Shown: positions 24,456-38,726, numbered from the stretch's first letter. The stretch is DNA of 64,000 bases from Camarhynchus parvulus (GCF_901933205.1 NC_044584.1:9961001-10025000); one strand, 5' to 3'. Notes: generated by a model not told the origin, from the letters alone. Program-made: numbers and translations.

Positions 24456-26596
24456 GCCCACTGTGTAAACTGGGGCTATTTACCAAGAAGATAAGAACAG
24501 TACACTGAAGATACACAAACAAGTGTTTCCTGGGTGCAATACATGAGACAGACCTGGCTTTCAGAGGGGTTTGATGCAGTTGTTTTGTATTCCAACTGCA
24601 ACCACTGAGCGCCATCCAAAACACAACTAAGCCGAAAGAGGTAGAAAAAACAAAAGCATCTCGTTTGTCCCAAATGAATTCAACTTCGTTAGTTTTGGCA
24701 GCTTTTCAAAGATCAGAAAAAAAATATTTGTTTGATCTTTCCTTTCTTTCCACTTAAGGTCAATGATTGGAACAGGATCAGCTCAGTGTGTACACCTCCA
24801 GTTCACAGTCTGTTGAATAAACATACTAAGTACCATTTTGACAGCTGTGGAACAAAAATAAAAAAACACCACAATTTTTTATAACAGCTTTACAGAATGA
24901 GGAAGATTGCTGCTTTCTGAGGTAGTTAAAAGCCCGGGCCATGAGGCAGAACAATTCTGTTCTAATCTTCTCCCTGCAACAGACCTACTTGTTGTCAGCC
25001 AGCAAGTCATTCCCACTAAAAGTTTCAGAGAAACATGTCACAATCTTGACACACAAACCAAGTTCACTTCTCAGAAAGTCAAATCATCTGCACAATACCT
25101 TAGGATCAGTAGCTTTCCCTGGTGGCAGAAGTGAATGGAAATAATAAAAAGAGGTTTTTCATGAAATAAACAGCCAGTCTTGTCTCAAAAGTTGCATGGG
25201 ACTTGCCTTGTCCTGCCATTAAAGTTGCGATTTTCAGAGGGTCTGGGCAGATACATCTGTCCTTGAGGTGCATCAGGTTTTGAATTACTATCTGCATCAC
25301 TGCTGCTAAAACACCCCTAAATCCTAAAGAAGATGCATGTTTAAATAATGTTTAGATTGATAAGAAAATCCACCTATTTCAAACCCTATTTGAGTAATTC
25401 TCTAGAAATGCTTAAACAAACAGCACTGTGGATTGGGAAAAAGTATCCTATTATCAACTTGAGAGATTTAAGGGGTAGATTAAATCCTCTAAGAGTCTTT
25501 AAAAACAAAACCAACTTTCCCTCTGCTCTTTTAATGGACTAATTCCATTTAGAAAACATTTTGCTCAAAAGAAATATAATCTTTCTTTTACAGGAAAAAA
25601 ATCAAAACTAAGTAGTGGGAATACTGCAGGGGGAAATATTGTCCAAGAGGACCTTAGAGTAGTAAAGGTTCACTGGATTCCTTACAGAGTTTTTAATGTT
25701 TCCATGGGAAAAAAAATATCTCTTGTTCAAATACTGAACAATAATGTTGAACTCATTCAGTCTTTTTAGGATTTCAAATATTCATCCCAGACCATCAGCA
25801 CACCTTAATAGAGAACCTGTGTCTGATTAATAAAACAGGGTTTGTTGTCTGATAGAATTAAAACCACTAAGTTTTCACGTCCAGTCAGAGTACAGAGTAA
25901 AATGGAGAGTCTGATGAGCAAAGGTAATTTTAAGCCATCTTTGTGTCTTCTCATTGCCACACTGGCAGAAACTCAAACCTTTTCTCCTAGGATAATGTTG
26001 GAATAGTTGTAAATACACCTTAAAACAATCTTGGTTCAATGCACTGGAAGGGTACAAATGGAAACCAAACTCAGACATCTGCCAAGAGGTGAAACCAATG
26101 CACTGTTCTCTGTCCCTCCCCACACATCACTGAGGGGATCATGCAAAAAGAGCCCTAAAGGTTATGGAACCTTGTCAATCCCTTACCAACCATCATCCAC
26201 AGTCAGATTCTACCATAAACACACCGCACATCAGCACTTTCTGGATTAAATCAGTCATGTTTCACCAGGTACAAAACAAAGGAGAACCAAGTTCATTGTC
26301 AAAGAGTTTCTAAAAATATGGGGCCATTAATCTTATACCAGGGGACAGGTACATATTAAGTGTGTGAGTATAAATAGACATATTGCCATTACCATACTGC
26401 AGCTTGGAACAAAAGTCTCTCCTTTGTAGCCTGGGAAAATTCAGTGTCAAGTCTCCCAGACTGTAGCATAGACATTCATCCCCCAAAAATATATTCTTAT
26501 CTCATGTGCAATGAAGATCGAAGTTTGGAATAACTTGCACAAATATGTATCCATAATTAAATATAGAAAGAGAAAATATAATAACAAGTTTTGAGA

Positions 26597-26617
26597 CAGC
26601 AACACTGGGTGTTGCTG
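26597..26617. repeat. 9-bp inverted repeat, 3-base loop
   Basis: Bases cagcaacac and gtgttgctg pair exactly around tgg, giving a tight hairpin. It overlaps an open minus-strand frame with several CpGs. Confidence 0.85.
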
Positions 26618-29600
26618 ATGGCTCCACGAACACCAGCTTTAAGCTGCTCGAGCTTGTGCTTGGGCACTCTCTTGGATTTTGCTAGAGTCTCAGGGTGTGC
26701 TTTGAATCTGAATACACCAACCACAGAACTGCTCAATGTGATTTATTAATCAGATTTCTCTGTTACTCATACAAAATCTGACACCTGCTTTTTATCTGAA
26801 TGGAAGGGCAAAGACAGATTCTGAAAATGAGTGGGGAGGTAAATCCAGCTGGATGTAGAGAGAAATACTCCTCCCTGGCAGGTCAGTTCTTCACTCCTGT
26901 TTTTGCCAAGTAAACTTTGGGCATTTTTATGACTGGAAAGAGCCAATTCAAGTCTGTTTTGCTCTTCCTTAAATAACAGAAGATAAAAACCTCCCCCTTC
27001 CTGCAAGAAGATGAAGCAACAGAAAAGAGCCCACCTGCTACACTGCACATACAATAGAGAGAAGTAGCACAAATTGCAGAGAACCTGGGGAAAGAATGGC
27101 ATGCTTTGCATTGCTTTGTACAATGACAAACCCAAGAGAAACACCTAGCTATAAAAAAGTGTTTTAAGAATTATAAAGAACAACACTCTAATAAAAAAAA
27201 AAGTTGAAAACATTTAATTATGAATTTTCCAATAACCAGGCAAACCAAATAATTGGAATAACTTGTAGTACTAACAGCTCCTCTGGATTAGTGACATGCA
27301 AACTTATTTTAAAAAGCTCTCGCTATTAGTCCAATCCTGTTCCCATTTAAATGAATTGAAAAATTCTAATAGCTTCTTTAGAAATCAAATGCCAGATAAA
27401 ACACAAATAAAAATAACACAGAAATTATTACTGATGAGCTTAGTGCTTGGTGGGGAAAATCTGCTGTGCCAAATGCCATGTTTTCATTTTAAAATTAGTT
27501 CCGTTTTGATCTGAGGATTTGGAATAAAAACCTGGTTTTCCAAATCAATTTTATCTTTAACAATAGTTTTGGTTCATCCCCACACACTATTTGCCCATGA
27601 TTTAATTGAGGACAGTATATATAATAACTTCCAAGCATTTTGAGAATTTCAAGTAGGTACCCTAGAAGCAGACCATACACAGAACCTCATCTATCTGCTT
27701 ATTACAGAGTCACTGGAACTTCTGAAAAAATCTTCCCCAGAGGGATAAAATGAGATAGAAGTTCTTTTGATTCCAATAGACATTTTAGTAAATAAAGAAA
27801 AATGGGACAAATTATTTTAAAAAATCTCCAAATGTTAGAGACACTGAAAAAAAATGAGTAGGCTCTACAGAACCCTAATAATCTTGAAACTCCTAGAGAT
27901 CTAATAATCAAAAGAAAGTCTGTTATAGCAAAAAAGTGTTATAGTATCAATAACAGTTAATGAGCAACTTCAGCAGCCACCTGCAGCAAAAATAAATCAT
28001 CTTTTCCTTCCAGAGAGCTGTGGTTCAAGGCTATCTGAGAAGCAGCACAAGACTAGGAAAGCCTAAACTAAACTGGTAACAAAAGCTTGCCCATCAGCTC
28101 AGCAATGGAACATTGGAGATAATCAGGGGGTGAATGAGGCACAGCAGCCCCCTGCTCACCCTGGGCTTTGCAGCTGCTGGCAAACACCATGAGAACCCTC
28201 CAACCCTGGTCACCAAACTAACAGCAACTCCAAAACCAACACATAAAACGTACATGGGGCTTGGCCTCAGGAGAGGAACCAGATCTGGCCTAATTCAGCT
28301 TCTGTAGGACAGATTTAGATTTAACTTGGTCAAAAATGGAGGCAGCTCATTTACTTCCAGCTGAAATTTACTTTCAGGTTTTTTTGCTTTAATTCACTTG
28401 TAGAAGCTCAAGTGTGGAAATATTTCTACAGGGACAGTGCTTCCTTACACTTGTACAGACGCAGGACTGGAAGCCACTCCTTAGATCACAAGACAAATTT
28501 TAAATAATTGGCAGCACTTAGGCATTTGGGAAAAAAAATGCCAACATTCTAGAGTGAATTCCCTAACACAGCTCAAGTGTGGAATGTGTCCATAGACAGC
28601 AGTGGCTATGGAGATTTGCTTCCACTAAGAGACCAAGATGATGCTGAAGGAGCCTGTGACAGCATTCAGCTGAGTCAAACTCTTTTTTGTTGCAGTTTTT
28701 TTCTTTTTATCTATTTATCTGTTACAGCCACGTTTCCAAATTACTAATCCAGCAAATCTGGTGTTAAAGAGCTCCTGCAGGGAGAAAATGAAGAGGTTGT
28801 CCCTGCAAGTCACTGTGGGTTTTGCTCTTCAAGAATTTTCGCCAAAGAAAAGCAGATTGTCAGTCACTGAAAACATCCAAGGACATGATAGCTTTCATTT
28901 TGTTTAGGTTCTGTTTGCTTTCAGAGAATTCTCTGCTCAAACATTCAGCTCATATTAATTTAAATTATTTGAAGCACTGACTGTAGATTTGAGAAAACAG
29001 TGTCGCAGCTTCAACAAAACTATGTTACGTTTGATACATAGCAAAACAGGAACCTTTATACAGTTCTGCAAAAGTGAGAGTTAGAATGCAGCAAGCATCA
29101 GTTCCATTTTCAAATTAGTGCCTCTAGCATGTAGCAAAGGTAGCTGAAACCTTTGGGGATATCTGGCACTGCTTCCAGAAATTGTTCCTGCTCTTTCTAA
29201 ACTACGATGTAGCCATTTTCTCCTCTATTAAGTGCACTGTAGGATTTATTTCCATTCATTGTAAAAGAGTTTTGTGCTAATTACTACTACATTATGAATG
29301 AACTTTTTTATATATTGCAACCAGCATCCCTTTCTTCAATCCCAAAATTGTCTCCTTTCTGAGCCCAGGAAAGTCCAACCCTGTCTATAAGGAACTCCAT
29401 GGCTTCCATTTAATTTCAAAACAGAGGGAAATGGAATTTTCTGTGGGTTAATAAAAAAGAGCCAGAGGGTTGTCTCAGGTCAGTTTAGAACAATGAAGTT
29501 GTGCATTCTTGCTGTGCTTTCACACCTTACAGTGATGCCCAACAAAACCAGAGAGGATGTGGAAGTCACAGTGGAATATCTGAGATTTTCATTTTTTATG

Positions 29601-30536
29601 AAGGACTAATTTGAACTCACAGAGGTTTGTCCTACTATTTTAAAAAATTGAGAGAAATAAACAACAAGCAAAAAAACCTCTCCAAAAAGGAATCTGTTTT
29701 CTGTACTTTGCTCTGTTCAGAAGAGAAAATTTAAAAAATCAGCCTAGAGAGTGTTTAATTATTTTTGCCTGTTCTTAGGAAAATAGATGCTAACACAGTA
29801 ACCAAGAACACAAATTCCTAAGTACTTCTACTTTCAAAGAGAAAACACAAACATTTATAACACAGCAGCCTCAGTGAAAACCTTTAAATTATTTGGAGGA
29901 TCTTAAAAGACTGCATTCTGCAGCATAATAAAGGCAAATTAGTCAAAATATATGCAAATATTATTAATGTCCCCTTAAGATGTTTTAAATTTGGGCACTG
30001 ATTACTCTACATTTGTATATCTTTATGACTTCTCATATACAATGCAATTTCACTGAGATGAAACTATTTTTCTATCCAATTGATTTTTTTAATGATAGGA
30101 AGTTATTAGTATTTGTAATTTTTAATCTTTATCACTCACAGTCTTTAAATTATCATTTTAATGTTGCTGATTAGATGAAGACTACAGAACCCATTATGAT
30201 GTGTCAAGACTAATTATTAAAAGATAGATAAAATAATTACTCTTATTCTCTGTGACTAAATATCACATTTGGAGTATGAGAAAAAATCACCTTACTGGAT
30301 TTGCCCAAGATCACCAGGATCAAAACCTCCAAGATTGGCCACAGATTTTGTGATTCACAGGATCTGGAATGGAGCTGATTGGCAAAGCAAGGAAGCAATT
30401 TCCAACATCCCACCCTTGTTTCAGGTAAATTATCAGCACCACATGGATCAGTGAGATTCCCAATAATCAATGGGAGACCAACCACAGAGCCACACTGAGA
30501 TTTCAACTTCTGTTTATCGCTGGAGAGGAACAAATA

Positions 30537-30596
30537 CAGATCCCTGGGCAACAGAGGAACAGATCCCTGGGCAACAGAGGAACAGATCCCTGGGCA
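30537..30596 (+). repeat. 23-bp tandem repeat, about 2.6 copies
   Basis: Units begin at 30537, 30560 and 30583, each starting cagatccctgggcaacag; the third is cut after 14 bases. The first two units are identical, which implies a recent expansion. A diverged extra piece (cacatccctgg) follows at about 30602. The open minus-strand frame 30243-30665 passes through the repeat and is probably a by-product. Confidence 0.95.
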
Positions 30597-33414
30597 TAAA
30601 TACACATCCCTGGAAAAGCCTCTTTTAACCTGCAGCCCCAGGTTTTGGCTCCCTGAACAAAGCACCTGGCCACACTGGAATAAAGGATGGCTCAGTTAAG
30701 GACAGACTCCAGCTTCATGTCCCTTCTATGTCCTTGGCTTGTTGCACAATTGGGTTGGAGATTGCAAGGAGCTTTTATTTTGCTGGATAAATGGAAGCTA
30801 TTAACAAGGTCCTTGTAGTGGAACATTTAGGAAACATCATGGGCTCTTCATTAGAGTAAATGCCAATATATAGCACAGCCACTAACGTGAAAGAGCCAAA
30901 AACTTTTAGTAAGAAGGATGGAGAGAAAGGAGAGAATCAATTTTTTTTCTGCTTCATTTAATTTAAACATCTTACATCTCTCATTTGTGAAGTGAATACT
31001 AACTGAAAAACCTCAGCATTAAGTTGTACACATAGATCAGTCAAGTAAACTGCATGCTCATTTACACTTGGTTTATAAGTTCTTTCCTGAAGTCACAACT
31101 ATATGGATGTCTCTGAAAAGCCGTTTGGGATAAGTCCACATTCAGCGTTCCCTATTTGTGAATCACACACTGTTTGTCCTTTCACCCACAGGAATGTAAA
31201 TGTAGAGCAACACCAGCAAGGTCAACATGAAAAGACAATTTTAGTCATAGTCTGCATATTTGGGTTCAGCTTTCTCATAGTTGGCACAACTGCAGGGCGC
31301 AGCAGAAAATACTCAAGAGCTAAGCAGAACTTCTTAACATTGATCAAATTCCCTTTTGTGTTCCCTCAATGAATATTATGCTTGGCAGAGAGATTTTTGT
31401 CTCCTCTAAAGGTACCATTGCAGTGCCAAGCCCCTTGAGGAGAAAGCTGCCTAGAGAACACAGCTCCTGCACTGGGATTTAACATTTTAGTGCCAAATAT
31501 TCAAGGGTCCTATGGCTCATGTTGCCCCACTTGTGAGCAGCACAGATATTCTTAATAAATGCATGGTGCCTACCTCACTGAACTCTGCTTGCCCTGTCAT
31601 CTATCCATCTTCTCTTGGACAAGATTGCTTCCCAAATATTTAACCTTCTGTGTTTCTTTGGGTCAATTTGTGCTCAGATCAGTGGCATTCACATCTTCAA
31701 TAATCGAATTCGCCTATTTGCAGACAGCTGGCAAAAGTTTACACAATTAAGGGGTAGCTGAGCAGTGCAGAATAATTTTGTAAGACCCCATACAACAAAG
31801 AATGCCTCTCTCCATAGTAAATAACTCAACTGATTTCTCAGGGCCAAGACAACACCTAGAGTAAAGTAAAGTATTTTTTTAAGCAGTTGTCCTTTTTTCT
31901 TTATGCTGTATTTTAAATTGGGAGGGAGTGGCATTTGTATTTATGCAGACACTCTGTAGAAAATACGAAAATAAATATATAAATAAGTACTTTTCCCTAA
32001 GAAAAACAATATCCATGTAAACCTTTCCTTATGTTCCCTTTCACTTTTGTTCTAGTGCAGAGGTTCAACAAGTTTACTCCACGGTATGAGTAAAGAACGA
32101 ATGCCAAAATATTTATATGGCACATAAATCACAGACCCATTTCATCAGCTAATGATAATCATTATTTTTGGATTGCTTTGACAGCAAACTTGACAACAAC
32201 ACTGTAGAGTTTAAGGAAAAGAAATATTTTGCACGTTTTTTGGCTCAATGTCATTTTTCAAAAAAACCCAAACAAATGAAAAATTTATGCCGAGTGCTCT
32301 CTCCTGAATCTTTGCCCACAGATTTTGGTTTTTCCAATTTGTTAAGGGTTAGATCAGTGCTTTTAATCAGGAGACAGTTTGAGCATTGTAACCCACTGCA
32401 GAAAAAAGAGTTTTACTGGGAAGCTGCTGTATTTTGAAGTAGTTAGGAAAGCTGCATCCATGTTTGGGACACACGAAGCTCAAACAAATATTGGTTTATG
32501 AAAACCAGAATCTCTGTTGTTATTGTTTTGTTGGCTTGGTTTGGATTGGGACTTTATCGCACATATTGGACGCCTTTAGAAGAGACTTCTGAAGATAAAC
32601 AAATACATTGAGACCTCTCCCCACCCATAGAAAGAAACCTCCCAGAATGAGAATCTTGTCTCTAGGAAACACTTAAAGAGATATTATCAAAGTTACAGGT
32701 CCTAGCTCTAAGAGAAAGGAAACAAAACAATGAGAAACATAGATAAATAAGATTTTCTTAACCTTGAGATTTCCCTCACCAAGCCATATGCTGCAGTTTC
32801 TCAAAGGGTATTGTTGCAGCACAGGGAGAACAATGAGTATTAGTTGAATAATCAGGATAGATTATCAAAATATATAAAATCAAAGTCTGTACCCTACAGC
32901 AAGTCATAAAGAAAAGCAGCCATCTGGAGCTCAAGAAATGTTTCTAGCTTTGTCAGTAAGACTTTGTTATAAACAGACAATATAGGCTGCTAATTAAAAA
33001 AGATACAGCTAAGAATTCTCCCTCTCTCCAGGGATTATTTCCCATACATGCTTTAACATTCATAATTGTGATTTCCATAATCACATCTCTAAACCCCTGG
33101 GGCCACAGGAGACTGACCACAGGGACTCTGATTTCCCTTATTCACATCCAGAATCAAGAACAAGCCCAAACCAGTAAGTGTGAATTCTGTTCTTGTTTTA
33201 TTGCCAGTTTCAGGAACCTTCTACATGGTATTGTCAAAACTAAAAGCCACAGAAAACCAACTGGAAATTCTGACATCATTCTGAGATTCTCAATCCCCGT
33301 GAATTCTAAATAATGCAAGGACTAAAGGAGCTTGTTGTTCTCTGCATAAAGGATACCCAGAGAGAAAGGTACTCAAATTATTTTCCATTTTCATTTAGAA
33401 GAAAAATGGCACAC

Positions 33415-33428
33415 TTTTTTTTTTTTTT
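33415..33428 (+). repeat. poly-T tract
   Basis: Fourteen consecutive T. May be a simple slippage tract or the tail of an old retroposed sequence on the minus strand; no body is recognisable beside it. Confidence 0.85.
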
Positions 33429-34890
33429 ACCTGAATGGGAAGTTTTGCTTCTGTTTTTACTGATAATGCTGAAGTTTTGTGTTTAACTTCTGATCAGGAA
33501 TAGACTTTCAAGAACTACATAATCCTGCATAAACATGCTTTGTGTGTTGCATTTAGAGCTTTCAGTATGAGCAATCATCTTCATAAAAATGTACACAAAG
33601 AATCAGGCCAGTATCTTTGCTCTTCTGGCTGATGCTAAGCTTGTGAGTACCTTTCATGCTCTTCCAGACAAGCTTCTTATCATAACTTCCCTAGACAAAT
33701 ATTTCCTTTCTTAGCAAAAAAACACCCTTTAATATTTATTTTCTATTCAGATTCCTACTCTCCTCCACAATATATGTACCTCCAAGAGCCTCAAAAGTTC
33801 TGTACTTTTTCAGCTGAACATTTTTAAAACAACCTGGGCTAGAGCAACCATTTTTCCATGTTCCAAAGCAGTCACTAGCTCAGCCATGACCTGAACAAGA
33901 AATTCATATTTAGTCTGTCTTTAATCAGCAGGTTCTCCAGCATGGAAAGATGATAATACAGGCACAAGAAGTCAATCTGAAACTGGCTGTACCAGAACAC
34001 CACAAATCTGTATTCTGTACTGATGTGGGAGATTATTACAGAAAATACAGAGTAAAGAAGTCACTAATTTTAAAAGCTGGCTTTGGTTTGCTTTCTGTTC
34101 CAAACGTCAAAAGATTTCCTAAACACAATCGTAGACAAAGAAGTAAAATCATGATACAAAAGGAACCATATATTCTTTTTTTCATTAAAAAATTCACAGT
34201 GTTACTGAAAGCACTTGAGATTTTCTCACTCTTTAGACTCTCTGTACATCCAGATCCTCCTACAGGCATGCATGTACATCTCCCATGGTGTGTGCTCAGT
34301 TACTCCTCAGGGTGGTGAGTACACTGGAACATGTTACAGAGCAGTGCTTCTCCCCCAAGCCAAGGACCAGCTCTAAAAAGAACAAATCGCAGTAAGCTGA
34401 GCATGGTGGGGACCCAGGAATGTCTTTGTTCCCTCTCCTAGATGCAGCAGAGACAGATCTGGGAGCACTCAAAACCATCTCAAAGGTGGTTTACAGTTTT
34501 CTTTGTCTTCCAGCAAAAGATTTCAGACAGAAGAGGAATTTTTGAAAGGCCAGAGCGATATTCTCATGTGCAGAGAGAAGAGGGTGCATATAATTGCAAG
34601 CTACAGGCATATATTAATTTATGCACATGTATTTCTAGGTTTTCCTAACTAGGTGGTACACCTCCATTCCTTTTTTATCCCAGCTCCTCCACCAGAACAA
34701 GCCCCAGCACAAAGGGCAGCTTTTCTCACAGTTTGGTGAACATTTGGGGTGATCAGAAGGGCTGTGCACAGAGCTTTGCACAGATAAAGGTTCTTCACAG
34801 TATGTTCAAGTTTCCAGTTCAGACACTAGTTTAAAAAAAAACCTGCTTTGTTTCACATGATGGAAGGTGCCCTACTTACTGAGAGACAGG

Positions 34891-34915
34891 TTACTTTTGC
34901 TCTTTTGATTTCCTG
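34891..34915 (-). CDS. possible terminal coding exon end (stop TAA)
   Basis: On the minus strand a very long pyrimidine tract (34925-35000) ends in tcctggccag, followed by 25 bases closing with an in-frame TAA. Joined in phase to the preceding candidate exon (35138-35373), the tail would read NRKSKEQK, a plausible basic C-terminus. A second AG three bases on would give KKSKEQK instead. The segment is tiny and the support is only phase agreement plus a good acceptor. Confidence 0.25.
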
Positions 34916-35137
34916 CTGGCCAGGATGTACAGATGGGTTTGAAAAAAAAAAAAAAGGAGAGAGGGAGGAAAAAAAAGGACAGATGCCACTGAAGTAGAAA
35001 GGAGATTAACAGGGTCACAAGCTTGCACTCCTGGGGTCTGGTTGAAGGATTCCTGCTTCTTAAAGCTGTGAGTTGTGAGAGGTGACGGACTCATCGCTCA
35101 ATGAAAAGTGAGTTACAGCTTTGCAGTGTGAACTTAC

Positions 35138-35373
35138 TTGGCTGCTTTCCATTGCCTTGGCTCTGCAGCATGTGAGGGCTCATGGGAAAGCATTACTTTG
35201 ATGTTTTCCTCAATTTTTCTGTGGAACATATCAGACATGAGGCGTATCAGATACAAGTTCAAAGCATCTGGGCTAAATTCACAGTTGGTATTGATGATTT
35301 TCTGCAGTGCTTCAGGTGACATTTTAAGCAGGTTATTTAATGTGCTAATAAGCATAGAACCCAGACTATTTGA
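35138..35373 (-). CDS. candidate coding exon, helix-rich, unidentified
   Basis: This is the most coding-like segment of the window. The minus strand shows an acceptor (cctattgttctcag), about 236 open bases, and a consensus-type donor (gccaa then gtaagt). The translation is amphipathic and helix-rich, with pieces such as LISTLNNLLKMSPEALQKII and ALNLYLIRLMSDMFHRKIEE; the other frames are interrupted. Joining to the exon upstream (35460-35608) across an 86-bp intron keeps frame only if the second AG (tcaaatag, exon then starts at 35365 and is 228 bp) is used. I do not recognise the protein; a helical-repeat fold is a guess. Confidence 0.55.
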
Positions 35374-35459
35374 CTGAGAACAATAGGTCTTTTGTAAAAA
35401 GATGTATAACATGGATTCACACTAAACTTGACAGATATTAGGCTAAGATACAGAATTAC

Positions 35460-35608
35460 CTAAGGACTGTTGGGTAGAATGCATCTTCATTATGCCAAGG
35501 AGACAACAGAAGTGGTGCTTGTAATACAGAAGCATGGCAAGAGCTGCCAAAATATGTGTCATGTGAGATGCAGGACATCTTATACCAGGTATGAAACTGG
35601 TCCTTGAA
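35460..35608 (-). CDS. candidate coding exon, unidentified
   Basis: Minus strand: acceptor tttgtcatattgtactgcag, 149 open bases, donor ccttag then gtaatt. One phase-0 frame reads FKDQFHTWYKMSCISHDTYF at its start and PLLLSPWHNEDAFYPTVL at its end. A second frame is also open, so the reading is not unique. It is followed after only 86 bp by the next candidate exon, a short but possible vertebrate intron. Confidence 0.38.
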
Positions 35609-38600
35609 CTGCAGTACAATATGACAAATCCTCTACAAAACTGGCACAGAAACAAATCATAATGAGAGGGGGGAAAAGAAGTTAATCCTGCAACGTAGAT
35701 TCTTTTTTCTGTTGTACTTTGCCATGCTATCTGTGCAAAATAAGGATTATGCCTACCTATGTTCACATCCTGTCGATAGCAGAAATAGGAAAGTAGGTGA
35801 TGGCAAATGGTTTCTGGTTTGAAGAATACGGAACACTTTTTTTTTTAAGGTTTCAACTTCTAAGAATATCTACCTATTCTTTCTAGGTTCTAATAGATAG
35901 AGAATTTCTAGGGATAGAGAGACAAATTCAGGCTTCTTTGAGATGTTTGGCTTGTGAAGAGCTTCATGTCATGGTGCCACTGGGCTCATGCCAGTCCTTA
36001 TCAACAGATGGAGATCAAAAAAATCAGGAGATTTAATCTTCAGTTTAAATTGTGCCTTTCATAAACAAACTTGCAGCCTGCTGACAGAGACAAAACAGTC
36101 TGCTTCCAAATCCCATCGTCCGCCCAGTTCCTGGCTGACTCATGATCCCTGTGCATCATGACCTAGAAGAGAGTAAAGCTGACTCTCCTTACTTCCAAGT
36201 TTTTTCTGCACTGTTTTTTCTTTTATTTTTTTCCCTGTTGCCCTATTTTTATTTCCCTATTGCCAGCCTTATCATCCGAGGGACTCAACAAGCTGCAGAG
36301 ACACAATCCATGGAATCTATTTGGATGATCCAGGCAGGAACCCTAAGGCATTCCCTTCCAACACCCTCCCAAAGCCCTTGAGACCAGGCTGCTATCCCCA
36401 GGGCTCTTCTCTGGAGCCAGGAATGCTCAGAGGATGCTTTTCTTTGGACACAGGTGCTGTGGATGCTCAAGATGACAAGGAAGGATGAGTTGGGTACAGC
36501 TCTTTGCTGAATGCTCCCTGCTATGCTGCTGCTGTCATGGAAACATGACCTTCTCTGCTTTATCAATTGCCACCTTTCATGAAAGGCCTGTGAGTGTCCC
36601 ATAGGAAATCTGGCAGTAGAGGAGCAGGAAAGAAGGAGCAAGAGGTGTTATAGACTGCAATGGCAGCAAAGGACCGAGATAAGGAATATGGTCTGGGCAT
36701 TAAAACAATCCTGCCTGAGTCCCAAAGTGTCATTTCTGTTGAGGAAAGGAGGTACCATTTCTAAGTAATTTGTCTTTCCATAGCCACATTTTAACAAGCA
36801 CAGCAAGCTCACCTGTGAGATCTGACAGAAACTTCAGATTTTGAAATCATGGGCTCATTTTTAAAGCTTGTACATTTCCTCACATTCCAAGCCTGCCCTG
36901 AAAGCTGTCACTGATCTAATGACAGCTCTATTAAACAGGCTCGGGAGAGGTCTGTGACTGGAAACAACTCAGCCCAATCTTGTTCTTCAGCACACCTGCC
37001 CTTCTGAGAGGGAACTTCTGAGACATTTGTGAAGTGAAAATCTTGCCAAGTTTTTCACTCTCCTTCCTTTTACCGAGGCTACAGCTTTTACTGCATGCAC
37101 TGGCCCAAACTTGTTGGCCCATCTCCAGTGACCCTGGGGGTTATTTAACCTCATTTGATAATTTCTCTCCCATTCACTACAAAATGAGGACAGCATTTGG
37201 AGTGAAGAAAAGTATTCTGTACTTCAAAGAATGAGAAATTTGTCATGTCTGTTGTGTGATCTCCTCAACTCTGGGACTAAAAGTTTAGTCTTTTCAGAAT
37301 TTTATTGAAAGCATACTGTTTTCTTTAGGGTCAGAATTTCTAACCTGCAAGTAAAATCAGGGCAAATAAGAAGTCTCTGATTCATTCAGGTGGTGGACAA
37401 GAACTTTGTCGTGAGCATTAGCAAAACCAGCAAGAAAAAAGCCCTAGCAACGAACTGATGAACTCTGCCCAAACACTGTAATTAAATGTACAAGTATGGC
37501 TCATTTTGCTGACTTTGTAGTGAAAGAATTCAATGGGATACCCCAAAATTCTCTGTGTGAATCCTTCAATTAAATGAATGTCAGCAGAGATCACAAAAAC
37601 CTGGTACCAAACACCATAAAATATCCCAGTGAATTCAATGCATTAAAGGACTATATATCACAGGCACAGGCTGTAGGTCCTGCTGCTGCAGGTTACCAAC
37701 TAGCCCTGTTATTCCAGTTTGTAAAAATTCATTAAAATATATTCTTTTTTCCTGTGCCAGAGGAACACAGGCTTAACTGAGAACTTAATGTGGGACCATT
37801 AAGTCTGGGCCAAGTTTTGCTGACAGTATCAGAGGTAGTGATAAACCTCCTGTAGGCTTAGAGATGGAGCATTAGAAGTCCTAAAATAATATGAAGTAAT
37901 AATAGATTTCTTTTAAAAATATGGTGTAACTTTCACTTGAAAAACTACAAGTTCCAAGAGACTGGTTGAGGTTGAAGTCAGAATATTGTGTTTAAACATT
38001 TCTCTGTGCAACAGAAGCCTTAGATGGAACTGCTGCATCTCCTGAGAATGCAGGGTTATATTTCTTTCTTCATCTGAAAGGTGATTTCATGCTTCAGGAA
38101 GTAAAGAAAGTTTGTGCATTGACAATATAAATGCAGATGCCTCCCATAATGATTGACACCAAAGGTCGTGCAAGTGGAGTTTCATTTCTACTCCCCGTAG
38201 ATCAGGCAGCTGAGCAAATTAACTTCTCTTCAGGAATTAGGGAGTCAAAGTCCTGACAGTTCTGGCTCCCCCCCTTGAAATGGGCTCAGTTCAGAAGGCC
38301 TCATTGAGGTCTGATCTGCTCCTCACAATTACCTCTTTTAATAGACAATATGAAAGCCAATGACACTCAAAGTGTACTGCCATAGAGGCAAATTTCTTTC
38401 CCTGCAAAGGACATAAGTGCCAATGAAAGAAACTATTACATACAGCAAGCAGTAAAACACTGTCATAAAGAAGTATTAATTTCAGAGAGCTGACAGAAAA
38501 CTATCTGTGGCCCAATCCTAGATATATATCCCAAAATGAGAGACCATTTCAAGCTTATATCTGGAAGAATAATGCTATTCATGTAGGGGATAAGCAGAGA

Positions 38601-38726
38601 ATATCCCTAACAAGCTGCCTTTGCAGTTTGTGCTCTCTCACCAATGAGGGAATTTTGTAGCACAATAGAAAAGTTTATTCAACTACAGCACAAATATTGT
38701 GACAAATAGTAAAAAATGAAGCTCAC
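35609..38726. other. putative intron or spacer
   Basis: No exon could be placed with confidence. An open minus-strand frame at 36285-36641 has no convincing splice context. A missing exon is likely if the flanking candidates belong to one gene, because the codon phases on the two sides do not match directly. Confidence 0.45.

Larger units (their letters stand above)
22434..34890. other. 12 kb non-coding stretch
   Basis: No firm gene. It contains weak exon-like pieces (23960-24030 plus; 23256-23372 minus; 26590-26750 minus), A-rich simple repeats at 24427-24455, a T14 tract at 33415-33428 and the 23-bp tandem repeat at 30537-30596. Otherwise AT-rich intergenic-type DNA. Confidence 0.55.

Noticed and set aside
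30243..30665. 140-codon minus-strand open frame
   Set aside because: It passes through the 23-bp tandem repeat, which inflates its length.
35755..35767. 13-base minus-strand microexon before the 35460-35608 candidate
   Set aside because: It carries stops in the frame needed to continue into that candidate.
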